A DNA stretch of 64,000 nt, taken from positions 7,626,001-7,690,000 of the forward strand of contig NW_026946363.1 of assembly GCF_035222375.1 (NCBI RefSeq), given 5' to 3'. A program made the translations under genes and the position numbers. Positions 34,301-43,588 of this stretch are shown here, one piece after another (within the stretch, counting starts at the first letter, position 1; each line of letters begins with the position of its first letter). Under the pieces are notes generated by a model, which was given only the letters and a program-made list of their open reading frames with translations, made no database searches and was not told where the DNA came from. This DNA comes from Podospora pseudocomata. Its lineage: Eukaryota > Ascomycota > Sordariomycetes > Sordariales > Podosporaceae.

Positions 34301-36871
34301 TGCGAGCTTGTTCCGGACAGGGGCGAACATCTCCCTGTGGTCGTCCTCGGTGAGTACAGACGCGTACGTCGACACGGTCGACTGTGAGGCCTCGTTTTGA
34401 GACTGCTGTTGGCTGTTAACAGGAGACGACTTGATGGAAGGAGACTGGCCGAAAGTCTTGTCCGAGACGCGGGAAGACACCGTGCTGATAGTGCCAATCT
34501 TTCTCTTCCGGTTGGCATCAAGATCGATGATCAAGTCGTCGTTGTCCTCGTCAGGGATATCCTCTGGCTCAGGTATCATGTGCTCTAGATAGTCCTCCAT
34601 GTGCTGCTGTAGCAGCATCAATACTACCGATTCATCCTCACCGTCGACGTCCACGTCCATAGCCTTGAGCTTGGCCAGCAGCTTGATGAGAACAGGACTC
34701 TGATATATCTCTTCAACCCTCTGAGAGTCACCATCTTCAGAATCGGGGACAACTCTCGTGGACGTGATGGCCTTCAGGTACTTGCGGACCTCAGCATCAG
34801 TTGGACGGCGACCCAGCTGCTCACGGTACTCGGTATACAGATCATGCATGGCTGCATCCCACTTGATCTCAACCGCATCGGCCCCAAGCTCGGTTCGATC
34901 GCAACGAGTCCACCACGTAACACGGTTGCTGTTCGAATGCCTGAAGGGCTTGACACCATAAGCCACCAGGGTCATGATATGGTCCGGCGTACAGGTGAAG
35001 GACGACTTGCTGACGCTGTTGTACCCGGTGTAGGTAACCTTCATCATGCGGGAGGTCTGAATAGCCTCAGCAGCTAGGCACTGGACGGGTCGGTCCTCGT
35101 GGTCGAAGAGCTGGTCTCCTACAGCGATGTCTCGGATGGGCTTGTCACCATTGGTGGTGCGGACCATCGTGTCTGGAGAGAGACACGTCTTCTGGTTGAC
35201 GTAATTTTTTGCGATGCCGTGCTGGTAGACGCCCATGGCTGCCAAGGCGTCGAGTGTGCGAGGGTGAATCTTTTCTCGTCCATCAGACACCACGCACACG
35301 ACGATTTTCTGCCATCCGTTCTCTCCCCACGTTCGTGACTTGTTACGGCTGCAAAAGTGGGAGATGTTCTTCATGACAGCGTGCATCGTGCGCGTGAAGC
35401 CATACTCGTCTTCGTTGTACATGGTGATGCAAATAAACAATTCCGTCTCGCGGGCGGTCCGGCCAATGTTCTGACGCAGCTTGTAGCCCCTTTCAACAAA
35501 GTCGTCTGGGTCACAGGTCACGGCCGTGTAACGCATATGAGTAAACTCGATTTCGTCGCGGCGCGGGAGGAATGAGTACAAGATGGTGGGGATCTTGCAC
35601 TCCAACACGAGTTCACCATTGATAAGCTGCACCTCTCTCTTGCTCATTTGGGGGGCGCGGACACCACGGCGCTCCTGTCGCCCCTCTGCCGGTGCTGGAA
35701 CGTAGCGGTCAGCCTTCTCACGAACGTCACCATCTTCATCGTAATATTCATCCTCGTTCAGGGTCATTTGATCTGCCGAGTAGGATGAGTGGGTATGATG
35801 GTGCCGTCTGTTGTCAGTGACGTCTGACTCGGGGCCAAAGGGATCGTCGTGATGGCTGGCAAGTGGGATGTTGACTGTTGCATCATCGTGAAAGCTGGTC
35901 GTCGACTGCATGCCCCTCGTTGGACTGTTGTACATTGGGGCACGGGGAAGGGGTCGGCGCGGAGAGCCTCCGTAGACGGTGGAAGGGGTTCCTGGGCGGG
36001 GGGCTCCATTGATATCGGCGGGCTCGAACCTGTGGCTGTGTGGTGGTGGGTGGCCGCGTGGAGGGGAATACTCGGGGGATGATGCTCGTGAAGGGCCCCA
36101 ATTGCTCTCGTTCATGCTACTCTGATCATACGAAACATACGACTCGGTCGGTGGGTGCATTCGGAGGGGCGGATCGAGAATAGAGGACCGTGAATCAATC
36201 GAGGGTTCGTATGGCTGTCGTCTTCTGCCTCTGTTTTCATTTTCTTGTGAGCCTCTCATCCATACTCTTGACGGCACTTGTGGGCTGGGTAGTTGTCTAA
36301 GAAATTGTGAATCCGGTAGAGAGCTGTCTGGTGATGTTGCGGCTGTTTCACATCTCGCCTGAAACTGGCGTAACGACTTCCTGCGGGGAGAAGGCCCTTC
36401 AGGCAGGACAGGAAGGTCCTCGGGACCGACGACGGGGTGGACCGAAGGGGTGAACTTTTTTCTTCTCTGAAGCCTGATTGTCGGAGTGGCGGGCTGCTGA
36501 CTACCTGTCTGCATTGTGGCCGGTTTGAAGAGATCGGGCGCAGTCCCGATGATGAGAGCGCTGTCCTGTTCTTTGAGGGCATCGACGTCCACGCAAAAGT
36601 CGTCGTTGGATCTGGGGGGCAAGGAAAGAGGGGGGGGAATAGAAACGGGTGGTAACACATACGGCCTCTCATGCCTATCAGATTCCTGATAATCACTAGG
36701 GTCCTCCATATCCGTCAACAGCCTGACATTAGAACCGTGGCCATGCGCGGCGCCCATGCCAGTGGTGCTCGATTCGTGGTGGACATCATCGTAAGCTGGC
36801 AGCATGTACTCGGGCGGTACTGGTACGCGTCCGCCTGGCGGGGAGTTGGGCCTGCCGAGCCTGTTGTCCAT
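31320..36871 (-). CDS. Chitin synthase (GT2) precursor containing an intein
   Basis: Two exons: 32584-36871 and 31320-32524, with a 59-nt intron (donor GTAAGC, branch GCTAAC, acceptor CAAG). The precursor is 1830 residues; removal of the intein (563-1211) leaves 1181. The first 390 or so residues are low-complexity and rich in Pro, Ser and His. The chitin synthase core follows: [40 protein letters not shown], then the intein, then [53 protein letters not shown] and the catalytic QRRRW just after the intron, and a C-terminal set of membrane spans. It resembles class I-III enzymes; the class is not assigned with confidence. It makes wall chitin at the plasma membrane. The start at MDNRLG is preferred to an in-frame ATG nine codons upstream. 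Confidence 0.93.
33239..35185 (-). other. Intein (protein-splicing element) in chitin synthase
   Basis: 649 codons in frame with the host protein and interrupting a conserved stretch between VNQKT and [10 protein letters not shown]. All splicing landmarks are present: Cys1 in [13 protein letters not shown] (block A), TPDH in [10 protein letters not shown] (block B, the TxxH motif), [14 protein letters not shown] (blocks F/G, with penultimate His and terminal Asn), and Cys at +1 (codon 33236-33238). The host residue at +1 is usually Val or similar in chitin synthases without an intein, so Cys here fits the splicing requirement. The central part is an endonuclease domain. Position and protein match my memory of a Podospora CHS2 intein. 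Confidence 0.93.
33560..34100 (-). other. Homing endonuclease core (LAGLIDADG type) within the intein
   Basis: Bounds are approximate. Preceded by the fungal-intein segment [10 protein letters not shown] and [11 protein letters not shown], the domain holds motif 1 [10 protein letters not shown] (Asn codon 33974-33976, intein residue 404) and motif 2 LAGLIESDG (Asp codon 33602-33604, intein residue 528). PI-SceI-like enzymes need an Asp in both motifs (D218 and D326 in PI-SceI). Here motif 1 has Asn, so double-strand cleavage is probably lost. Confidence 0.82.
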
Positions 36872-37819
36872 TGCGCTTCCTCTCTCAAGAAATCTCAAGG
36901 TCGGGCGTGATGGCGCGCAGCCGAGGAATGTGTCTCACGGACACGCGGCACGCTGGAGACAAAGCCAGAGTTGTGTGGAAAAGTCAGTGGGGATTGCTGG
37001 GAATGTTTGTTAGCTACCAGACGTGTCAAGGAATCGGCGCAAACTTACAACGAGGCGGTCGCAAAGAAGCCGTTGAATGGCGTGCAGCGTGGAGCAAATG
37101 CAAGGTGAAAATGGGGTACACTTGAACAAAGCGCAGAGGAGAGCTTTGAACGGGGCTGCGGGCTCAATACATGGGATTCTGCAAATCCAGCGTGTGCGCT
37201 TCGTTGGGTCGTAATGTTGTCTCCCTTACTTCCCCGCTGTTGCTGGGGCAACTCCACTTTGCTGGGGTTCGGTGTCGTGCTGTAGCGGCTGCACGGGCCA
37301 ATGACAGGGCCGTTTAGGTGGACCTGTGCCTTGAAAAGGTGGGGCTTGGCGCGTGGAGGCCCGCCGATAGTGTGGTTGATCAGTTTGCTGCAGAAGAATC
37401 GCCGTTCATCGACCGCATGGATTGGCCTGTGCGATGATTCGGAAACAATACCCGTGGAGATGTCGAATGCTGGAATGGAAACCAGCAAAGTGAGATAAGT
37501 GAGGGATGTATGTCAACCGACGTGATTTGAAGCGGAGTGAGAACGAGAAGGCTATGTTGCTCTACCGATGTCGTAGTGCTGAATAACAGGAGGTTGGGAA
37601 GACCAAATAAGGGACCCAGCCTAAGGTGCTTGCGTGGTCTGGTGAAACTGGCAGGGGTCGTCCGCAGGTGTCTCCATGCCTGTGGCATCATCATTCAGGG
37701 CACTGTTGTTCCTTCCTGGTGCATAGAACCCGGAGCAGTCGCGACCTATTTACGGTTACTCTTTCCTCAGCCAATCCAGATGACACACCGCCTTGATCCA
37801 AGAGTTATTGCACTCGATA
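36872..37819. other. Chitin synthase promoter/leader and 3' flank of the caspase-like gene
   Basis: About 950 bp. Apart from the predicted leader intron I see no gene or clear operator. Confidence 0.45.
36997..37048 (-). other. Predicted 5'-UTR intron of the chitin synthase gene
   Basis: On the minus strand a GTAAGT donor (37043-37048) is followed by an AGCTAAC branch site and a CCCAG acceptor ending at 36997, a 52-nt intron of the window's usual type, 126 bp upstream of the start codon. Confidence 0.5.
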
Positions 37820-39639
37820 TCAAGCACCAAGACAAGGCAGGTAAATGTCCTGTATCTGTCCCCCACCAAGTTGTGTGACAAATACCCTTCCTGCCAGCCC
37901 CCTCTCCACTTCCCTTATCGCTTCTCTTTGCTCCGATCCTATGGTCGATGGTAGAGTTGATGTCTGTCGTATATCTTCCCTAACAAGACTGCATAACCGT
38001 TGCACAGACAATATCTCGTTCATCCCCACCTCCGTCTTCACTCGGTTTCGATCTCTGTCCAGGATTCTGCAGAGCGCTTTTGTCATGGTGTCGTCGAGCT
38101 TCCACGGGGAACTCGTCTGTTCGAGCTCTGGCTGTGCTGCTCCTTGGTCACCTTGAGGCTCAGCCGAATCTGAGGGTTCCAGATCGTTCAGATCAAATCC
38201 GGGCAACAAAAGTGACCTTGGCCGTGCACGAGGCTTCTCGGCCATTTCTGGTTTTTGCTTTTCTTTTGACAATTTGAACCAGATATTCAATGGCTCTGCT
38301 CCAAATCCTGATCTTCCCGAAGCCAACGAAGAAGGGACACACACGCCGAGCACCTGTTTCGTTCCCTTTCTAGAGAGCACACCAGGGCCCATAAAAAGCC
38401 TGATTTCTTGAGGGGGTTTGGCTTCCTCCCCAGTATGAGATTGTTGTGATCGATTACTCTTGGAGGACGACAGTGGGAAAGGGGCCGTGCAGTCGAATAT
38501 GAGAAGAACATCCCCTGGATGTTGCATGATTGGGTCGCGCACATCATCCCAGTAAAAATGGCTTCCTTCGTCACTACCCAGGGTTAGGATTACCGATCCA
38601 CGAGTCCATATGTGGAAGATCGAGTTTTGAAGAGTGCGAAATGTGGAAAGGAGTAATACCTGCTCAACCTCAGCCTCCCATCCTCTTCTGTGGCTCCAAA
38701 CCCGTGATAATATACAATCAACAGCTCTCCACCCCTTGACGTAACTTCACTCCGAGATCTATTTCTCTTTTCGTGTTGAACTGTCTGGTTCTGGCTCTGG
38801 GCAAGAAACTTATCAACCACCGTCTCGACCGCTGATGTGCTATAGTCGTTAGGAATCAGCCGACATTGCACCCTCCAGCCTCTCTTTTTGAAACATGTCC
38901 TGACGGCTTCAGTATTCGTCGGTAGGCTGGGGCTGAAAAGCTGGCCGTCAGGTCCAGGGCGAGCCAGCGGCGGTGCCCAGGATAGACAGAGGGCTGATAC
39001 AGATGAGGGTGGGACTGATTGGATGAACGGCAGTGGTGAGTGAAGCGTGGTTGCTGGCGTCACCATCGTGGAGCCTGGGACTGCTGTTCGGCTTGACAGT
39101 GTAGATGGGGACAAGGGAAGCTGGCGGGCGGTGTAATGTGGGCACAGCAACTGCTCCTGATGATCTTTCTGATTTTGTTGAGGTGGCCATAGTGATGGGG
39201 ATGGAGTAGGCGGATCTGTCGGCCATGGAAGAACAGGCAGAGCTTGAATCTTACTTGACCTCAGAGGCACCGTCTCGGTATAAGCATCCCCATTCGGAAA
39301 CCAAGGTGTCCGGGGACTTTGAGTGGCGGTAGTGTTGGTCTTTCCGGTAGGCGATTGTCTTGAGAATACCTGTCAGCATTGCCGAGATGAGAATACATGA
39401 CGGGAAGGAAGCCAAAGAAGAACGGACACGCACAGAGCCAACTCGTCTAGAGCATCGACTACCGAGTTGATCTTGTCGTCCCATCCATGCTCAGACTCAT
39501 GGGTGTCATAATCTCTGCCCCCATCACCGCGTTGGAGGCTTGGAGACCCGGACGTCGGCGCCCCTACACTGCTGTCTGCCGAGAAGCTATCCCTCAAAGC
39601 AGTAATCTGACGTTCCCAGAGATGAGAGAGATCTTCCAT
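37820..39639 (-). CDS. Degenerate caspase-like (C14-fold) protein
   Basis: Proposed exons: 39434-39639, 38660-39358 and 37820-38573, giving 552 residues. Intron 1 (75 nt) uses GTGCGT and the acceptor CTCAAG 11 nt after a CTGAC branch. Intron 2 (86 nt) uses GTATTA and GGGTAG after CTAACC. The pattern ALCLSWA... VRTCFKKRGWRV... VDKFLAQ... ELLIVYYHGFG... FYWDDVRDPI... DVLLIFDCTA follows the fungal caspase-like p20 layout, where active members read YYAGHG and DCC. Here the catalytic His is Phe289 and the catalytic Cys is Thr331, so proteolysis is unlikely. Residues about 66-200 are a Pro/Ser/Thr-rich linker. The C-terminal part has charged helices. The host gene looks intact; the alternative first-intron junction (GTGTCC donor, CAG acceptor) is also in frame. 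Confidence 0.7.
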
Positions 39640-40267
39640 TTCTTTTCGAATTCTTTCCTGACAGCCTTTCCAATTTCATGACTTGTCACTTCGCCCTGAT
39701 CGGTATTGCGCAATTTGCTGACGAGAAATGGCTCTGAATCTTACGACCGCTATGCCCAAGAGTGAGATTAGACAAGAGAAAGCTCTGAAAGGCCACTCTG
39801 AAGAGCTGAGAAGTACCAATTGTGGCCCCCATCATCCGTCATCATGTTCGGTCCTTGGCATTCGACTCCCAGAGACGGCTAAAACAGTCAGCTTGAGGGT
39901 AGCACTGCAGCACCAGATTTCCGGACGCAAACGAATCCTGGTTTGGAACCGAGGAAGCCATGACACCACGTGAGTGGTCCATCCTGGTGGGTTGGTATCA
40001 TCGGGCCTAGAGTTGGTTTCGAATGTTACCGTTTTGGCATATTATCTCATCTATTGTGCTGTTGTACTACTGCCGTGATTCCTCTGAGACACGCACATTG
40101 TCTGTTGGCCTGAAAAGGAGAGCGAGGGAGGATGGACCAGATGATACAGGGTAACAGCTCGTCCCAGGAGTCGGAATAGGTTTACCGGCCCAAGGTCAGC
40201 TATGGCAAATGCAGCGCCCAAAGAATGGCGTATAGGGAACCTTTCCCGGTAACATAAGGTACATGGC
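39640..40267. other. Spacer between caspase-like and ABC ATPase genes
   Basis: About 630 bp with no supported gene. Confidence 0.5.
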
Positions 40268-42133
40268 CTAGTTTCTTCTATTAAGGCCCCAGATGGTGTG
40301 CATCCAAGTATCTTCATCCGTCCTCAACGGCTTCCTCAGTTGTCCAAAGCGAGCCGGGAGCCCCATGTTTGGCTCTGGAAGGCACAACCACTCCTTGACG
40401 CAATCTGGGACCTCCTCCTTGACATGGCTGATACAGATCAGTGCTTGGTCCTCGCCCAGTCCCTTCACTTTGATCTTCTCTGGTGCAGGATGTTCCACGA
40501 CAGTTCTGTCAGCGGCGTATGCTTTTTCCTCGCCGCAAGCTAGGAAGAGCATGCACTTGTCCCGCACATACTCATCCATACCGCTAAAGGCTTCGTCCAA
40601 AACCACAATGTCCGGATGCTTAATGATGGCGCGAAGAAACAGCAACACTCGTTGCGCACTGAAGGACAGGCCGCCAAACAAATAATCCTGGGCCCAGGCG
40701 ACATCATCACGGGGCCCGTCTTTGTCCTTTGAGTACCTAGGATTAAGTTCCTTCTCAAACCACCTGAGTGTTGCCTTCACTTTCTGTTTGACGTCCTCGT
40801 CCAACTTGGGAACGCCCTTGAAAGTATCAGCCCAAGCGCTCTCCAGCACTTGTTGAACGTTCAAGCCACGAGGCATGTGCTTGTGAATCTCAGGGCTAGA
40901 ATGCCCAATGCGAGATTGGATATCCCAGAAAGTCAGAGGCCGCTCACCAGATCCCGGCTCCGGCATTCGGTTGCGTCCAAATAGTTTGATGGGAAGCGAA
41001 TATGTCTGGGGATGGTCAGAACAAAGCAATGCTACAATCGTCGTCTTGCCTGATCCATTGGGCCCAAAGACGCCCCATCTTTGACCTCTCCGGACAGTCC
41101 AGTGCAGACCACCATCCCAGTTTCCGAGAGCAATTTTGTTTCCGTAGCGCACTTTGCAGCCGTTCATATCAACCAGCGGCTCTCCCAGCGAGCCCTCATC
41201 GGCGTCCGTAATGATCTCCACCTGACTTCCCCCGCCCGCCTCCTTTACAAATGCAGCCTCGGCGCCCTCAATTCCCAGTTGACAGGCGATAGCCACCTCT
41301 CCTGCTCCCTCCAAATATATGACCCTTTGTATCCAGCCTGGCAGCGGATCCTGTGGTCGGCAACTAATGACCACCCTCGGACTGGCTCTCTCAGCCAGCG
41401 TCTTCAACATCACACTCAGGGCCCTAGACGCTCCAGGATCCAGCCCCACAAACGGCTCGTCCAGCAAGAGTACCTCTGGTTCCGCCATCAAAGCCTTGGC
41501 AATCGCCGCTCGCCTTGACTGCCCATTTGACAAGAAGGCCACAGGGGTATCCAGCAGCTCGACCAAACTCAGGTCTTTGACAACTTTGTCGAAAAGATGC
41601 TGACTGATGACATGCTCCCCTGGAATATGGCCTAGGTTGAACTGCGTCTGGCCAAGTAGATATTCCTTGAGAGAAAAGTCTGTGTCTTCTCTCAGACTCT
41701 CATATCTCGCTGACAGGTAGGCCGAAGTGGTGACCTCTGATATCCCCTTGCCGTTGAATCCAACGTATTTGATAGCTGTTTGAGGGGTGAGGTTGTGTTG
41801 TGTGAGCCAAGGCCATGTCCTCGCCGAGATTGGGGAGCAATGGAGCTCTCCACGGAGCATCTGAAGAAAGGTGGTTTTGCCGGAGCGTGAAGGGCCGACG
41901 ACTACCCAGCTGGACTCATTGTGCTGAGGTGACTGGGAAAGATGCGAGGGGACCTGGAACGAGATTCCCTTGAATAGTGGGGGGTTATCATTCTTGGGTG
42001 GCTGCAGATGAGCATGTTGATTTGGTGGAGGCAGAGAGGAGGGATGTCGGCGGAAAAAGGTAGCTCCTGATTTGATGTTGATGATGGGTGGGCTGGTGAG
42101 CCGTTTGACGAAAGGTGGGGGAGGGACACGCAT
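40268..42133 (-). CDS. Soluble double-NBD ABC ATPase (ModF / YDR061W-like)
   Basis: A single exon of 621 residues. There are two nucleotide-binding domains and no membrane spans. NBD1 has Walker A GPSRSGKTT (about 80-88), signature LSNGQSRRAAIAKA and Walker B VLLLDEPFVGLDP. NBD2 has Walker A GPNGSGKTT, a Walker B-like DIVVLDEAFSGMD and a degenerate signature LSFSAQR in place of LSGGQ. The arrangement matches the yeast YDR061W protein and bacterial ModF-like ATPases. The N-terminus (MRVPPPPFVKRL, then FFRRHPSSL) is basic, with no acidic residue in the first 48, so mitochondrial targeting is possible. The substrate is unknown. Confidence 0.85.
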   Translation of the reverse strand: MRVPPPPFVKRLTSPPIINIKSGATFFRRHPSSLPPPNQHAHLQPPKNDNPPLFKGISFQVPSHLSQSPQHNESSWVVVGPSRSGKTTFLQMLRGELHCSPISARTWPWLTQHNLTPQTAIKYVGFNGKGISEVTTSAYLSARYESLREDTDFSLKEYLLGQTQFNLGHIPGEHVISQHLFDKVVKDLSLVELLDTPVAFLSNGQSRRAAIAKALMAEPEVLLLDEPFVGLDPGASRALSVMLKTLAERASPRVVISCRPQDPLPGWIQRVIYLEGAGEVAIACQLGIEGAEAAFVKEAGGGSQVEIITDADEGSLGEPLVDMNGCKVRYGNKIALGNWDGGLHWTVRRGQRWGVFGPNGSGKTTIVALLCSDHPQTYSLPIKLFGRNRMPEPGSGERPLTFWDIQSRIGHSSPEIHKHMPRGLNVQQVLESAWADTFKGVPKLDEDVKQKVKATLRWFEKELNPRYSKDKDGPRDDVAWAQDYLFGGLSFSAQRVLLFLRAIIKHPDIVVLDEAFSGMDEYVRDKCMLFLACGEEKAYAADRTVVEHPAPEKIKVKGLGEDQALICISHVKEEVPDCVKEWLCLPEPNMGLPARFGQLRKPLRTDEDTWMHTIWGLNRRN

Positions 42134-42575
42134 CTCAAAGTCTCCCTTATATTTTACAAAGAAACGGAATGAAACATATGAAGCTTGGAAATGAAGTGAC
42201 CACCTTCAACACCGTCACTTGGAAAGATGTCATTCAAGGCCCCTGTTCGTCAATTGGCGTGGGCACGGACAAGGGTCCCGGCAATCTGGGGAGTGGGTTA
42301 GCGGGGGGTGGATTACATAAACCTTGGCTCGAAGCCTGGACCCGCTTTTCCATCCGTTGTTGCGAGCGACGGCAGGCAAGCAGCGACGCGAGGCTGCTGG
42401 AGCCTTGACAATTGTAGCAGCCAGCTCTGTTCCTCCAAGGACGCCATAAAACCACAGCCAGTTTGACCACGAAACCAGGCTGCGATCACTCTTGAATTCT
42501 GGTGACAGAATCAACCGAACTCCGATACTCATAAATATTCAACACAAAACAACAAACCCCAAAGAAGCTATCAAG
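42134..42575. promoter_or_regulatory. Divergent promoter region ABC ATPase / UMP1
   Basis: About 440 bp between divergent start codons. By eye I see no proteasome control element of the GGTGGCAAA type. Confidence 0.45.
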
Positions 42576-43094
42576 ATGGTAAGTTGCAGCCAACCCCTCC
42601 ACCGCCATCCGCCCGCTAATGCTGCTCCCTATATTCAGTCTCTCCGCATCGTCCCAGAGTCCAACCCCTCCTCCTCCTTCACCCATCAGCCCTCCCGCGC
42701 CCATGTTGCTCCATCAGCACCTGGTCTTCACGACACACTTCGCGCTGGTGTCGGCGCCAACCCCCTCACAACTCCCGCGACCCAAGCCATCTCCGCCCAC
42801 CCTCTCGAGGCCCGCTTAAAACAGTGGGAGGCCACCCGCGAGCAGCTCAAGATGGAGACACTCCGTCGCACATATGGCATCGCCGAGCCAGTCCGCAGAG
42901 GCATGGAGCTCAAGATCACTCGTGAAGGAACATGGAAGCCCCTGTGCCTGGGCGGCAACAGCACACCTAGCATTCACGAAGAGATCTTGACTGGACGGGA
43001 CGGCATTATTGAATGGGAGGATGTATTTACTGGGGAGGAGAATGGAGCGAACATCAGTGTGCACGAGGAGATCGAGCGCAAGGTGAAGATGTAA
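42576..43094 (+). CDS. UMP1: Proteasome maturation factor UMP1
   Basis: Two exons: the first coding exon is only the ATG itself (42576-42578), then a 60-nt intron (GTAAGT, branch GCTAAT, acceptor CAG), then 42639-43094. The spliced protein is 152 residues and starts MSLRIVPESNPSSSF. Conserved UMP1 stretches are APGLHDTLRAG, HPLEARLKQWE, REQLKMETLRRTYGIAEPVRRGMELK and PSIHEEILTGRD. UMP1/POMP is a short-lived chaperone of 20S half-proteasomes. The intron is stop-free and a multiple of three, so an unspliced mRNA would still encode the protein with an N-terminal insert. Confidence 0.94.
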   Translation: MVSCSQPLHRHPPANAAPYIQSLRIVPESNPSSSFTHQPSRAHVAPSAPGLHDTLRAGVGANPLTTPATQAISAHPLEARLKQWEATREQLKMETLRRTYGIAEPVRRGMELKITREGTWKPLCLGGNSTPSIHEEILTGRDGIIEWEDVFTGEENGANISVHEEIERKVKM

Positions 43095-43588
43095 AGCGGA
43101 GGTTTTGTCAGAAAGTGGGGAGGCTTAGACGGCAAGTAGGAGAGGAGTAGATGGGGGGAGGGAGGTATTACGAATCAAATGGCATGAATAAACTACCATC
43201 AAACTCTTCAACTACGAGCCCCTTTTACACCGCCCTGATGCCATACTTTTCATACAGATGGTGCAGTGTTCCTAAGGTGGGACCGATATGCCGTATTGTG
43301 GACCAATGGCGTCTGAAAGATTGCACCAACAGTGGTGCGATAGAATCTCAGATACAAATACCATTCCTAAAGAACCGCCAACTATGTATAAACCTGAAAT
43401 TTGCACGCTCATTCAACGCCACTCCACCCAGCCAGATTCCCACAATGTACGAAAAAGATGGAAAAGGACTGTACCTGTAAGACCAACCAAAAACCAGCCA
43501 AGCTCCATGCCAATACAAATGCAAGTCAGTCGGATTGTTGACGTCGTAACGCCAAAGACAAGAAAACAAGATAGGGGCGGCCTTTCCC
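43095..43588. other. Convergent spacer UMP1 / ubiquitin-fold gene
   Basis: About 490 bp of 3' flanks. No gene seen. Confidence 0.5.

Noticed and set aside
32552-36871. Reading the chitin synthase insertion as an mRNA intron or assembly error
   Set aside because: The 1947-nt insert is in frame, lacks stops and has all intein blocks with Cys1, HN and Cys+1.
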